Shown one piece after another: positions 55,757 to 64,000 of a DNA stretch of 64,000 nucleotides. This DNA is from Burkholderia plantarii. Its GTDB lineage: Bacteria; Pseudomonadota; Gammaproteobacteria; Burkholderiales; Burkholderiaceae. Below the pieces are notes generated by a model. It did not search any database, was not told the origin of the DNA, and saw nothing but the letters and a program-made list of their open reading frames with translations. The position numbers were made by a program, and so were the translations under genes. The stretch spans positions 3,162,001 through 3,226,000 of the forward strand of contig NZ_CP007213.1 in NCBI RefSeq assembly GCF_001411805.1, written 5' to 3'. Position 1 is the first letter of the stretch, and each line of letters opens with the position of its first letter.

Positions 55757-56425
55757 CTACGCGCGCGGCGGCTCCGCGTCGGGCTGCACCGACGGCTCGG
55801 CGCGCGCGAAGGCCGGCAGCGCCGCCGCATGTTCGTACAGGCGCATGAGCGTCGGGTAGGCATCGAGCGGCACGGCGAAGCGCTTCGCGTTCCACACCTG
55901 CGGCACGAGGCAGAGGTCGGCCAGCCCCGGCGTGTCGCCGAACACGCAGCGGCCCACGCGCGGGTCCGCGGCGAGCCGGCGTTCGAGCGAGGCGAAGCCG
56001 AGCCCGATCCAGTGCGCGTACCAGGCGCTTTTCTGCGCGTCGCTGACACCGAGCGTCGTCTTCAGGTAGCTCAGCACGCGCAGGTTGTTGGGCGGATGGA
56101 TCTCGCAGGCGATCTGCAGCGCGACCGCGCGCACGTAGGCGCGATCGGCCGGCGCGGCCGGCAGCAGCGGCGGCAGCGGAAAACACTCGTCGAGGTATTC
56201 GACGATCGCGAGCGACTGCGCGAGCGGCGGCCCGTCGCCGTCGACGAACGCGGGCACGACGCCATCGGGCTGGATGCGCCGGTACGCCTCGCCCAGTTGC
56301 TCGCCGCCGCCGCGCAGCAGATGCACGGGAACCTGCCGGTAATCGATGCCCTTCAGGTTCAGCGCGATGCGCACGCGGTACGACGCCGAGCTGCGGAAAT
56401 AGCCGTAGAGCGTGGGCTCAGCCAT
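55757..56425 (-). CDS. maiA: Maleylacetoacetate isomerase (zeta-class GST)
   Basis: The 222-residue glutathione-dependent enzyme isomerises 4-maleylacetoacetate to fumarylacetoacetate in tyrosine breakdown. The zeta-class motif 'YFRSSASYRVRIALNLKG' (about residues 8-25) with active-site Ser-Ser, and 'AQSLAIVEYLDE' are visible; the C-terminal domain has 'HWIGLGFASLE'. It overlaps fahA by 8 bp and is the third gene of hmgA-fahA-maiA. The ATG at 56425 gives the usual N-terminus. The last residues are Pro/Arg-rich. Confidence 0.95.
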   Translation of the reverse strand: MAEPTLYGYFRSSASYRVRIALNLKGIDYRQVPVHLLRGGGEQLGEAYRRIQPDGVVPAFVDGDGPPLAQSLAIVEYLDECFPLPPLLPAAPADRAYVRAVALQIACEIHPPNNLRVLSYLKTTLGVSDAQKSAWYAHWIGLGFASLERRLAADPRVGRCVFGDTPGLADLCLVPQVWNAKRFAVPLDAYPTLMRLYEHAAALPAFARAEPSVQPDAEPPRA

Positions 56426-57755
56426 CGCGCGCCCCGCCTTCGGCGGCATCGGCCAGCGCCGGCAGGATCGTGCCGACGCAGCTGCCGAAGCCGATGCGAT
56501 AGCCGTCGCCCTGGCAATGGCCGCGCAGCGTCAGCGTATCGCCGTCCTCGATGAAGGCGCGCGTGCCGCCGCCCGCCAGCGCGATCGGCTCCTTGCCGCC
56601 CCAGGTCAGCTCCAGCAGGCTGCCGCAGGCGCCCCGGTCCGGCCCGCTGACGGTGCCCGAGCCCATCAGGTCGCCCACCCGCGTGTTGCAGCCCGACGCG
56701 GTGTGATGCGCGAGCTGCTGCGCCATGGTCCAGTACATGTGCCGGAAGCTGGTGCGCGTGAGGGTGGTGGCCTCGGCCGCGCCGTGCGGCTGCAGCGTCA
56801 CGTCGAGCTGGATGTCGAAGCCGTGCTCGCCGGCGTGGCGCAGGTACGGCAGCGGCAGCGGATCCTGCTTCGGCTGCGCCACGCGGAACGGCTCGAGCGC
56901 GTCGAGCGTGACGATCCACGGCGAGATGGTGGTGGCGAAGCCCTTCGCGTTGAACGGCCCGAGCGGCACGTACTCCCACTGCTGGATGTCGCGCGCGCTC
57001 CAGTCGTTGAGCAGCACCATGCCGAAGATGTGCGCCTCGGCGGCCTCGCACGCGATCGGCTCGCCGAGCGCGTTGCCGCGTCCGATGATGAAGCCGGTCT
57101 CGAGTTCGATGTCGAGCCGCCGGCTCGCGCCGAACACCGGCCGCTCCTGGTCGGGCAGCTTGAGCTGGCCGCGCGGCCGGCGCACCGGCGTGCCGCTCAC
57201 CACCACCGACGAGGCGCGCCCGTTGTAGCCGATCGGCATCTCCGACCAGTTCGGCAGCAGCGCATGCTTCGGATCGCGAAACATCATGCCGACGTTGGTC
57301 GCGTGTTCCTTCGACGAATAGAAATCGGTATAGCCGGGAATCTCCACCGGCAGATGCAGCGTGGCGCCGGCCAGCGGCACGAGTACCGCCTCGCGCAGCG
57401 CGGCGTCGTCGCGCAGCCGTGCGTTGTCGCGCGCGAACAGCGCGCTCAGCTGCACGCGCACCGCGCGCCATGCCTCGCGCCCGAGCGCGATGAACGCGTT
57501 GAGCGTGGGCTGCGCGAACACCTCGCGCGCGTCGGCGCCGGGTACGGCGAGCAGCCCGGCCGCGGCCAGCGCCGCCAGATCGACGATGTGCTCGCCGAGC
57601 GCCACGCCGGCGCGCGGCGTCGGGCGTCCGGCGGCGCCGAAGATGCCGAACGGCAGGTTCTGGATCGGGAAATCGCATTCCGCGTGGTTGGCGCTGTCGA
57701 GCCAGCTGCGCAGCGCGGGCGAGCGCGTCGCGTCGAGATCGGTGACGGGCGTCAT
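56418..57755 (-). CDS. fahA: Fumarylacetoacetase
   Basis: The 445-residue enzyme splits fumarylacetoacetate into fumarate and acetoacetate, the last step of the homogentisate pathway. Visible family stretches are '[17 protein letters not shown]' (about 137-153; acidic and His active-site loop), '[18 protein letters not shown]' (metal ligand Glu region), '[21 protein letters not shown]' (seen as '[13 protein letters not shown]') and '[16 protein letters not shown]'. Its start overlaps hmgA's stop by ATGA (57752-57755), which fixes the ATG. Confidence 0.95.
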   Translation of the reverse strand: MTPVTDLDATRSPALRSWLDSANHAECDFPIQNLPFGIFGAAGRPTPRAGVALGEHIVDLAALAAAGLLAVPGADAREVFAQPTLNAFIALGREAWRAVRVQLSALFARDNARLRDDAALREAVLVPLAGATLHLPVEIPGYTDFYSSKEHATNVGMMFRDPKHALLPNWSEMPIGYNGRASSVVVSGTPVRRPRGQLKLPDQERPVFGASRRLDIELETGFIIGRGNALGEPIACEAAEAHIFGMVLLNDWSARDIQQWEYVPLGPFNAKGFATTISPWIVTLDALEPFRVAQPKQDPLPLPYLRHAGEHGFDIQLDVTLQPHGAAEATTLTRTSFRHMYWTMAQQLAHHTASGCNTRVGDLMGSGTVSGPDRGACGSLLELTWGGKEPIALAGGGTRAFIEDGDTLTLRGHCQGDGYRIGFGSCVGTILPALADAAEGGARDG

Positions 57756-59104
57756 CGTTGCTCCGGGTTGAAGTGTTTGACGAGGCCCTGCCAGCAGTGC
57801 GCGTAGTCGGCCTGCCGCTGCGGGCCGGCCAGCGCGAAGCGGGTGGGCCGCAGCAGCGTGCGCGTCTCGAACATGAACGCCATGGTGTCGTCGAGCTTGT
57901 GCGGCGCCGAGGTGTCGGCCGCCGACGCCTTCTCGAACGTGCCGGCGTCCGGCCCGTGCCCGGCCATGCAGTTGTGCAGGCTCGCGCCGCCCGGCACGAA
58001 GCCGGCCGCCTTCGCGTCGTAGGCGCCGTGAACGAGGCCCATGAACTCGCTCGCCACGTTGCGGTGGAACCACGGCGGGCGGAACGTGGCCTCCGCCGCG
58101 AGCCAGCGCGGCGGGAAGATCACGAAGTTGAGCGTGTCCACGCCCGGCGTGTCGCTCGGCGCCTGCAGCACGAGGAAGATCGACGGATCGGGATGGTCGT
58201 AGCTGATCGAGCCGATCGTGTTGAAGCGGCGCAGATCGTAGCGGTACGGCGCGTAGTTGCCGTGCCAGGCCACCACGTCGAGCGGCGAATGGCCGATCGG
58301 CGCGCGCCAGAGCCGGCCGTTGAGCTTGGCCACCAGTTCGAATTCGCCCTCGCGATCCTCGTAGGCCGCGTGCGGCGTTTCGAAATCGCGCGGGTTCGCG
58401 AGGCCGTTCGAACCGATCGGCCCGAGGTCGGGCAGCTGCAGCGGCTGGCCGAAGTTCTCGCAGAGATAGCCGCGCGCCTCGCCGTCGGGCAGCGCCACGC
58501 TGAAGCGCACGCCGCGCGGGATCACGGCGATCTGCTGCGGCTCGAGGTCGAGCCGGCCCAGCTCGGTGGCGATCGCGAGGCGCCCCTGCTGCGGCACGAT
58601 CAGCAGTTCGCCGTCGGCGTTGTAGAAGAAGCGCCCCTGCATCGACCGGTTCGCGGCGTACAGGTGAATCGCGCAGCCGTTCATCGCGGCGGCCGAGCCG
58701 TTGCCGGCCATCGTCACCCAGCCGTCGAGGAAATCGGTCGGCTCGGCCGGCACCGGCAGCGGGTCCCAGCGAAGCGGGTCGGGCGGCGTGGGCGGCACCT
58801 CGGCCGAATCGGTGAAATCGGCCACCAGCGCCGCCAGCCCGGCCTGGGCGCGCGGCCGGTCGAGCGGCGCAAACGGCCCTTGCATCGCGGCCGGGCGAAT
58901 CCGGTACAGCCAGCTTCGACGGTTATGGGCGCGCGGCGCCGTGAACGCGGTGCCGGACAGCTGCTCGGCATAGAGCCCGTAGGGCACGCGCTGCGGCGAG
59001 TTGCGCCCCTCGGGCAGCGCGCCCGGCAGCGCCTCGGTGGCGAAATGGTTCGCGAAGCCGCACTGGTAGCCCGCGTGGCCGGCCGGCCCGATCGCGGGCT
59101 TCAT
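57752..59104 (-). CDS. hmgA: Homogentisate 1,2-dioxygenase
   Basis: The 450-residue iron enzyme opens the ring of homogentisate to maleylacetoacetate. '[20 protein letters not shown]' near residue 12-31, '[25 protein letters not shown]' region (about 287-311), '[22 protein letters not shown]' (iron His/Glu region, about 344-365) and '[23 protein letters not shown]' (seen as '[12 protein letters not shown]') are conserved. It heads the operon with fahA and maiA. The ATG at 59104 excludes a short upstream extension. Confidence 0.95.
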   Translation of the reverse strand: MKPAIGPAGHAGYQCGFANHFATEALPGALPEGRNSPQRVPYGLYAEQLSGTAFTAPRAHNRRSWLYRIRPAAMQGPFAPLDRPRAQAGLAALVADFTDSAEVPPTPPDPLRWDPLPVPAEPTDFLDGWVTMAGNGSAAAMNGCAIHLYAANRSMQGRFFYNADGELLIVPQQGRLAIATELGRLDLEPQQIAVIPRGVRFSVALPDGEARGYLCENFGQPLQLPDLGPIGSNGLANPRDFETPHAAYEDREGEFELVAKLNGRLWRAPIGHSPLDVVAWHGNYAPYRYDLRRFNTIGSISYDHPDPSIFLVLQAPSDTPGVDTLNFVIFPPRWLAAEATFRPPWFHRNVASEFMGLVHGAYDAKAAGFVPGGASLHNCMAGHGPDAGTFEKASAADTSAPHKLDDTMAFMFETRTLLRPTRFALAGPQRQADYAHCWQGLVKHFNPEQR

Positions 59105-59558
59105 GTCGCGGCTCCGGTCGGGCGCCCCGGGCGCGCGACGCGACGCCGGACTCGGGGCAGCCGGGCGTCGCAACGCCGCCGCCGATCATCAACCATCGTC
59201 ATACGAGCAACCTCCGTCAGGGATGACGCGCGGGCAGGTCTCGTCCGCGCCAGTTTTTACGAATTGTATAACTCATATCTCATAGGTGAATTTGCGTTTA
59301 CCCGTAAGACGACGACGGCGCAGGCGCGAACGCACCGGCCGGCGGCAAGGCGGCGGTGTCTGCCGGGAGCACGCAGAAGCATCCGGCGCGGCGGCCGGTG
59401 GCGACGAAAAACGGGGGAAGGCGGAGACGCCGCGAGAGGAAGGGGAAACGAGGGGAAACGAGGGGAATCGCGGCAGACGCGGCGGAACGCGCGCCGCACC
59501 GCGAACTCCGGGAGCGAAAGCGCCGGCGCCTGCCCGGCCCGGGCTCACCGCGAAAGCA
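59105..59558. other. Gene-free stretch holding the hmg operon promoter
   Basis: The 454 bp carry no supported gene. The AT-rich pocket at about 59255-59300 contains the promoter listed separately. The rest is GC-rich, with a purine-rich segment at 59400-59470 in which GAGGGGAAAC occurs twice in tandem (59440-59460) as a short repeat. Confidence 0.5.
59263..59290 (-). promoter_or_regulatory. Candidate sigma-70 promoter of hmgA-fahA-maiA
   Basis: On the minus strand TTCACC (59290-59285, four of six to -35) is followed after 16 bases by TACAAT (59268-59263, five of six to -10). The spacer contains TATGAGATATGAG, an imperfect direct repeat (ATGAGAT/ATGAGTT) that could bind a regulator. It lies about 160 bp before hmgA in the only AT-rich segment of the region. 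Confidence 0.6.
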
Positions 59559-60425
59559 TCACGACGCCGCGTGCATCCCGATGTACAGATAGGCGTGCTC
59601 GCCCTGCGGCGCGCGGTCGAGTTCGCTGAGCGCGCCTACCTGGCCGAGCACGTCGATCGTCTGCTGGCGGTTCGACACCAGCGTCCATCCGCGCGGCGCG
59701 GCGCCCTCGCCCGGCGCCGGTTCCAGCGCCCCCGGTGCCTGCGGCAGCGCGCACAGCGCCGCCAGCAGGTCCGCCGGCTCGGGCGACAGGATCAGGAAGC
59801 CCTCGTTCGCCACCGACGCGCGATCGATGCCGAGCGCCGCGCAGATCGCCTGCTTGGCCGGCACGGCCCGCTCCTGCTCGACGCGGCTGCGCTCGGCCGC
59901 CTCGCGCGTGGTCGCGTCGACGATCGTGCCGCCCGCCAGCAGCGGCGCCGTGCCCGGCCGCCACGACTCGGGCGGGCAGCCCTTGTTCTCGGGCCGCAAC
60001 TCGATGAACGGGTTGATCTCGGCCGGATAGACGCGGCAGACCAGCGGACGCGTGTCGTAGGCGCGGCATCGCAGGTCGTCGCCAAGGTTCGGGCACGGGC
60101 CGCTGAACGACGCGGCCAGCGTCACGTCGATGCGCACCGGCAGCGTGCCGCTGTCGGCCGCGAACGAGCGGCGCCGCTTGTACTCGGCGAACACGTTGTC
60201 CGGCTCCGGTTCGGCCGGCCACGGCAGCGCCTCGCACAGCACGTCGACGCGCCCGCCGCGTTCGAGCCAGGTGCGCGCCTCGGCCGGCGTGACGGGCAAA
60301 CGGAGATCCTTGCAGCAGTTGCCGCACTCCGTACATTGGAAGGAAATGTCGCTCACGGGAACCTTGATGGGGGTGACGGCGCCGGCCTTGCGCACCGCCT
60401 GCCGGACTGGCGCGCCGAAGGGCAA
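59559..60425 (-). CDS. YkgJ-family cysteine-cluster (zinc/iron-chelating) protein
   Basis: The 288-residue protein carries the CxxC-x2-CC type cluster 'FQCTECGNCCKDLRLPVTPAEA' (about 29-50), 'CPNLGDDLRCRAYDTRPLVCRVYP' (about 110-133; Cys-rich) and a late Cys near 'NKGCPPESW'. UPF0153/YkgJ proteins chelate a metal through these cysteines; biological role is unknown. An alternative start is the Val codon at about 'VSDISFQ'. The C-terminal 80 residues are less conserved. It is the only gene between hmgA and the transposase-like gene. Confidence 0.82.
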   Translation of the reverse strand: MPFGAPVRQAVRKAGAVTPIKVPVSDISFQCTECGNCCKDLRLPVTPAEARTWLERGGRVDVLCEALPWPAEPEPDNVFAEYKRRRSFAADSGTLPVRIDVTLAASFSGPCPNLGDDLRCRAYDTRPLVCRVYPAEINPFIELRPENKGCPPESWRPGTAPLLAGGTIVDATTREAAERSRVEQERAVPAKQAICAALGIDRASVANEGFLILSPEPADLLAALCALPQAPGALEPAPGEGAAPRGWTLVSNRQQTIDVLGQVGALSELDRAPQGEHAYLYIGMHAAS

Positions 60426-60688
60426 GCGCGAGCCGGCGCGCGCACGCGGCGGGTGTTCTGTTGGTGCGGGGAACTATAGCGAGTTTTCGGGCCTGGCGCG
60501 CGGTCTGGCGGAAGGAATCCGGCGGCGCGGCGGGCGGATCGAACTGCGATCGCAATGGACTGGCGGGGTATTGCGGGCGCGACGTGCGCGCATGCGACAG
60601 CATGCGAGCCCGGATCGGCCGGGTAAAAAACGTGTCGCGGACCGTCGTGGCGCCGCCGCGAACTGCCGGCGCCGTCAGTCAGCCGGCT

Positions 60689-61153
60689 TCAGCTGACCTC
60701 GGACACGTCGTGCAGTTGCGGCTGCGGCAGCATCGGCGCATGCACCACCACGCGCGGCGGCGGCTCGTGCAGGATGCGCGGCGTGATCGGCAGGCGTTCC
60801 GGATCGGCCTTGAGCGTGCGCGGCGACGGCGATTCGATCACCACGCGCGACCAGTCGATCTTGCCGGCCGACGGCAGCGCCACCATCAACACGGCGTGGA
60901 TCTGTTCCCAGACGCCCGCCTGCTGCCAGTCGCGCAACCGGCGCCAGCAGCTCATGCCGGAGCCATAGCCCATCTCCTGCGGCAGCTGCCCCCAGGGAAT
61001 GCCCGATTCGAGCACGACCAGGATGCCTGCCATCACCGCCCGGTCGTCAAGCGGCTTGCGACCGGGATAGCGGGTCCGACGCGGCTTGGGCGGCGGGAGC
61101 AACGGCTGGATCAGCGACCACAGCGCGTCGTCGAGTATCGGTTCAGTCATCAT
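60689..61153 (-). CDS. IS5-type transposase N-terminal domain (DUF4096), no catalytic domain
   Basis: The 154-residue product matches the N-terminal DUF4096 part of IS5/IS1182 transposases: 'LIQPLLPPPKPRRTRYPGRKPLDDRAVMAGILVVLESGIPW' region (about 14-54), 'PQEMGYGSGMSCWRRLRDWQQAGVWEQIHAVL' and 'IDWSRVVIES'. After residue 110 the family would reach the first catalytic Asp of the DDE core; instead a Pro-rich unrelated tail follows ('LPITPRILHEPPPRVV'). No DDE residues and no clear terminal inverted repeats were seen, so it is a remnant or a repurposed DNA-binding protein. Confidence 0.75.
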   Translation of the reverse strand: MMTEPILDDALWSLIQPLLPPPKPRRTRYPGRKPLDDRAVMAGILVVLESGIPWGQLPQEMGYGSGMSCWRRLRDWQQAGVWEQIHAVLMVALPSAGKIDWSRVVIESPSPRTLKADPERLPITPRILHEPPPRVVVHAPMLPQPQLHDVSEVS

Positions 61154-61470
61154 TACCTCGTCAACGGAATGCCAGATGACACGAATGCCGGCCTGGCCCG
61201 CGTCGCATGACGCGGTCGCCGGGCGGACGGCATCCAGCGGAATGGCCCGCGGCCGGGTCCGGCCGACCGGCCGGCACGACGGGCTCGAAATCCTCACAAC
61301 CGGGCCGTACCGGCCGGCCGCACTGCGCGTGCGGCGGCCCGTCCAGCCCGGGGCTCTGCCCCGCGCGCCGATCCCGACAGCGATCGGCGCGCGGTACCAA
61401 CCCGGCACGGCGGCCAGGCCGGGTGAATCGCACGCTCGCGCACGACACGCGCGCGGCCCGCACCGGCCAA
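61154..61470. other. Gene-free stretch between the transposase-like and condensation-like genes
   Basis: The 317 bp are GC-rich and open in several frames, but show no domain. Short GC hairpins (GGGGCT/GCCCC near 61350) occur. No terminal inverted repeat of an insertion sequence could be recognised at either side. Confidence 0.4.
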
Positions 61471-62451
61471 TCAAGCCGCGATCGGCTCGCCCGGTGCATC
61501 CTTCGCGGCCGCGCGGCGGCAGGCGCGCGCCGCCGCGTCGGCGGCCGCGTCACTGCCCGGTCCCGCGCAGGCGGGCGTCACGGCCGGCGGCGAGGCACTC
61601 GCCACCGGCGCCGCGCGCCGTCCGGCCGCGCCCGGCGAACCGGGCGCCCGCATCCACGAGCGCAGGCGCTCGCGGTCGTCAATGGTCAACAGGGGCATGT
61701 CGCCGAACCGGCGCGACGGATCGGAAGCGATCGTGTCGAGCACCTGCCAGAGGCGCGCACGAATCGACTCGATCGTTTCGCGGTCGTACCACTGCTCCGC
61801 GTAGACGATCGCGCCGATCAGCGCGCCGTAGGTGTCGCGCAGCGCGAACGCGAGTTCGACGCCGTCGGCGACGGCGCGCGCGGCCCACGCCAGGTCGTCG
61901 CCGACCTGTCCGACCGCCAGCATCACCTGGAACAACGGATGGGTCGCGCCCGACGCGGGCGCGAAGAGCGCGGCGAGCCGCGCGAACGGCACCTGCCGGC
62001 GCGCCAGCGCGGCGCGATCGGCGGTACGGACCCGCCTCAGCAGTTCGCCGGCCGACGGATTGCCGGACAGGTCGGTGCGCAGCACCACGCTGTTCGCGGC
62101 GCCGCCCTGGCGCACCGGCGTGCCGATCGCCAGATCGTGCTGGGCCGCGATGCCGCCGAGCACGATCGCGAGCGCGGCGTGAATGACCTCGAACATCGTT
62201 GCGCCATGCGCAACGGCGAGGCGCCGCAGCGCGGCATGGCGGACCGGATCGATCTCGAAGTCGATGCACTCGGCCACGCGCGCGGCGGCCCGCTCGCGGC
62301 ACCGGTCCACCGGCAGCGCGAGCGCGGCAGGCAGGCCGGCGAGCGTGTCGCGCCAGTAGCCGAGCGCGGCGATCAGCGCGTCCGGTTCGAGCGGCGCCGG
62401 GCCGCGACGGTCGATCCGGTCGTCGACCGGAGATACGGCATCGGCACGCAT
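61471..62451 (-). CDS. Orphan C-terminal half of a nonribosomal-peptide condensation domain
   Basis: The 326-residue protein aligns with the second half of a condensation domain: 'YWRDTLAGLPAALALPVDR' (about 33-51), 'ATMFEVIHAALAIVLGGI' (about 84-101), 'HDLAIGTPV', 'VVLRTDLSGNPSAGELLRRVR' and 'HPLFQVMLAVGQ'. The first half, including the catalytic HHxxxDG motif, is absent, and the usual 'IGFFVNT' stretch is missing between 'GTPV' and 'LRTDLSG'. No adenylation or carrier domain is near. It begins 2 bp after a 54-codon ORF. Probably catalytically inactive; a remnant or repurposed binding protein. Confidence 0.75.
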   Translation of the reverse strand: MRADAVSPVDDRIDRRGPAPLEPDALIAALGYWRDTLAGLPAALALPVDRCRERAAARVAECIDFEIDPVRHAALRRLAVAHGATMFEVIHAALAIVLGGIAAQHDLAIGTPVRQGGAANSVVLRTDLSGNPSAGELLRRVRTADRAALARRQVPFARLAALFAPASGATHPLFQVMLAVGQVGDDLAWAARAVADGVELAFALRDTYGALIGAIVYAEQWYDRETIESIRARLWQVLDTIASDPSRRFGDMPLLTIDDRERLRSWMRAPGSPGAAGRRAAPVASASPPAVTPACAGPGSDAAADAAARACRRAAAKDAPGEPIAA

Positions 62452-62453
62452 CG

Positions 62454-62618
62454 TCAGGCCCTCCGCCGCGCCGCCGCGATGCCGGGCGAGCGCCCGGCCG
62501 CCGAGCCCGCCGCCAGCCAGGCCGCCGCCCGCCTGCACGACGGCAGCGCCGGGGCGCGGCGCACGAAGGCGCGCGACACCGGACGCACGGCCTCGCCGTG
62601 GTCGGACGGATTCGACAT
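62454..62618 (-). CDS. Tiny Arg/Ala-rich ORF upstream of the condensation-like gene
   Basis: A 54-codon frame begins MSNPSDHGEAVRPVSR after an excellent AGGAG ribosome site 6 bases upstream. Its stop lies 2 bp before the ATG of the condensation-like gene, so the two should be translated together. It has a single Cys (residue 28) and an Arg-rich end. It may be a leader peptide, a small partner protein, or the translated stub of the lost first half of the condensation domain; no family is recognised. Confidence 0.5.
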   Translation of the reverse strand: MSNPSDHGEAVRPVSRAFVRRAPALPSCRRAAAWLAAGSAAGRSPGIAAARRRA

Positions 62619-62949
62619 CAGGCTCTCCTGGCTGAATAATCGGAAGAATCGGTTACGGCTCTCTCTACGCCTATTAAAACGACCCGCCGCGTCGTTGTCT
62701 GTCCTTGAATTCCGGTCCATCTCAAATATCGTCCGCACCGGCGCGAAGCGGCCGGCGGCGACCGCCGGATCGGCCCGCCGCGCCCGCGCCGATGCGACCG
62801 CGCCGCGCGCCCGGTCACGACGGCCCGCCGCCGCGCCCCGTCCGGCACCGCGAGCGACGCCGGGCCCGTCGCCGCGAAGCGCGGCGCCCCGGAGCCCGCG
62901 CGCTCGATGGTGCTGTGCGAAAATGCCGATACCCCAGCCAGGAGTGCCA
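62619..62949. promoter_or_regulatory. Divergent control region before the bacteriophytochrome gene
   Basis: The 331 bp carry no supported gene. The side next to the tiny ORF (about 62630-62735) is AT-richer (CTATTAAAAC, CTCAAATATC) and should hold its promoter. On the other side GGAG (62941-62944) is the ribosome site of the phytochrome gene. No firm -35/-10 pair was set. Confidence 0.45.
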
Positions 62950-64000
62950 ATGGCAGCCCCGCTCCCCTCCGTTTCCGATACGAACGGCGCCGATTGCGCG
63001 CGCGAACCCATCCATATCCCGGGCGGCATCCAGCCCCACGGTTTCCTGTTGTCGATCGACGATGCCGGCATCGTCGTGCAGGCGAGCGAGAACGCGGTCG
63101 AGCTGGTGGGCGGCGCGCCCGAGGCGCTGCCGGGCCTGCCGCTCGCGCGCTTCGTCGGCGCCGACTGGGCCGCCACCGTGATCGAGGCGCTGCGCAGCCA
63201 CGAATCGAACGGCCTGCCGCTCTACGTCGGCTCGATGGACGACCCGCGCGCCGCCGGCACCGTGCGCCGCTCGCCGTTCGCGATCGTGGTCCACCGCCAC
63301 GACGGCCTCGCGATCGTCGAACTGGAACCCGCGCGCGGCACCATCGACGTGTTCTCGTCGATGTACCCGCTGGTGCGCACCTTCATCAACCAGCTCGAGA
63401 ACGTCGAGACCACCGCCGACCTGGCGCGGCTCGCGGCCACCGAGGTGCAGCGCATCACCGGCTTTGGCCGCACGCTGGTCTACAACTTCGACGAGCAGGG
63501 CAACGGCCACGTGATCGCCGAATGCATCGAGCCCGGCTACACCTCGTATGCGGACCAGCACTTCCCGGCCTCCGACATCCCGGCCCAGGCACGCGCGCTC
63601 TACGTGCGCAACCGCATCCGCCTGATCGCCGACGCGAACTACCGGCCGGTGCGGCTGGTGCCGCCGCTGCATCCGGCCACGCAGCGCCCCACCGACCTGA
63701 CCTACGCGTCGCTGCGCAGCGTCTCGCCGGTCCACGTGCAGTACATGAAGAACATGGGCACGCTGGCCTCGATGTCGATGTCGATCGTGGTGCGCGGCAA
63801 GCTCTGGGGCCTGATCTCGTGCCACCACGACACCGCGCGCGTGCCGCCGTTCGAGGTGCGCACCGCCTGCGAGCACATCGCGCAGGTGCTGTCGCTGCAA
63901 ATCGAGGCCAAGGAGGACCACGCCGAGGCCGAGCTGCGGCTCGACCTGCGCCACCTGCACGCGCGGCTGCTGGCGTCGATGGCCGATACCGAGAGCTTCG
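62950..64000 (+). CDS. bphP: Bacteriophytochrome, N-terminal PAS-GAF part (continues past the window)
   Basis: An open frame from 62950 to the window end encodes 350 residues of a phytochrome photosensory module. The biliverdin-binding Cys16 lies in 'DCAREPIHIPGGIQPHG' before the PAS domain; the GAF domain (about 150-320) carries the hallmark PASDIP (206-211), 'LRSVSPVHVQYMKNMG' and 'CHHDTAR' (chromophore His region). The end ('EAKEDHAEAELRLDL') enters the PHY-domain helix. The C-terminal output domain (usually histidine kinase) is outside the window. The ATG has a GGAG site 5 bases upstream. Confidence 0.93.
   Translation, partial: MAAPLPSVSDTNGADCAREPIHIPGGIQPHGFLLSIDDAGIVVQASENAVELVGGAPEALPGLPLARFVGADWAATVIEALRSHESNGLPLYVGSMDDPRAAGTVRRSPFAIVVHRHDGLAIVELEPARGTIDVFSSMYPLVRTFINQLENVETTADLARLAATEVQRITGFGRTLVYNFDEQGNGHVIAECIEPGYTSYADQHFPASDIPAQARALYVRNRIRLIADANYRPVRLVPPLHPATQRPTDLTYASLRSVSPVHVQYMKNMGTLASMSMSIVVRGKLWGLISCHHDTARVPPFEVRTACEHIAQVLSLQIEAKEDHAEAELRLDLRHLHARLLASMADTESF

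Noticed and set aside
55626..56186. A 186-codon frame overlapping maiA
   Set aside because: It is a shadow in another frame of the maleylacetoacetate isomerase gene.
60689..61474. A longer 261-codon reading of the IS5-type gene
   Set aside because: The first 107 codons have no domain and the MM start at 61153 begins exactly where family similarity begins.

Overview
The window is GC-rich bacterial DNA with tightly packed genes, and it looks like a beta-proteobacterial (Burkholderia-type) chromosome. The reasons are the sequence itself and several family matches: a 2,2-dialkylglycine decarboxylase almost collinear with the Burkholderia cepacia enzyme, a DUF4148 secreted protein, an NrsF/ECF sigma pair, madLM and a hmgA-fahA-maiA operon. 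Species is not determinable here; a plant-associated Burkholderia (gladioli/glumae type) is a guess. No rRNA, tRNA, CRISPR array, prophage or complete insertion sequence was seen.

Layout. 1-8.5 kb: end of an Lrp regulator, ohr, the divergent dgdA/dgdR pair, then a minus-strand run of an AcnA-like aconitase, a GntR regulator with two winged-helix regions, and a solute-binding protein lacking a signal peptide. 8.5-20.4 kb: a beta-propeller lactonase, small proteins, a NarL-type two-component pair, an ECF sigma factor with its NrsF-type membrane anti-sigma, an MFS pump, and a LysR gene divergent from the malonate carrier genes madLM. 20.4-30.6 kb: a lipoprotein in a lower-GC patch, a DHA2 MFS pump, and a seven-gene operon (22966-28614) combining a polar amino-acid ABC importer with a ureohydrolase, a RidA protein and an ArgE-like deacylase under a divergent LysR. 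Then come two small heat-shock proteins behind a good sigma-32 promoter.

31-42.3 kb: trehalose-6-phosphate synthase, then a GntR repressor divergent from a nine-kilobase sugar operon. The operon has a ribose-type ABC importer, an aldo/keto reductase, a zinc alcohol dehydrogenase, a mannitol-dehydrogenase-family oxidoreductase and an altronate dehydratase. Read in order, these fit uptake of an L-galactose-like sugar and its conversion through L-galactonate, D-tagaturonate and D-altronate to 2-keto-3-deoxygluconate. The lactonase step is missing; only a 74-codon coupled ORF with an amidohydrolase-like first ten residues remains where it could have stood.

42.3-64 kb: a DUF2383 stress protein, a ferredoxin-reductase-type flavoprotein with a clear terminator, a HAD phosphatase with a repeat-encoded acidic tail, an alpha/beta hydrolase, a frameshifted aspartyl/asparaginyl beta-hydroxylase, a cation antiporter behind a yybP-ykoY (manganese) riboswitch, LysR, SDR and MFS genes, the homogentisate operon hmgA-fahA-maiA, a Cys-cluster protein, an IS5-type N-terminal transposase domain, an orphan half condensation domain preceded by a tiny ORF, and the first 350 codons of a bacteriophytochrome that runs off the end.

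The strongest leads for new biology are the guanidino-compound operon, the lactonase-less L-galactonate-type operon, the coupled GntR plus cytoplasmic binding protein, and the structured 53.9-54.6 kb gap.
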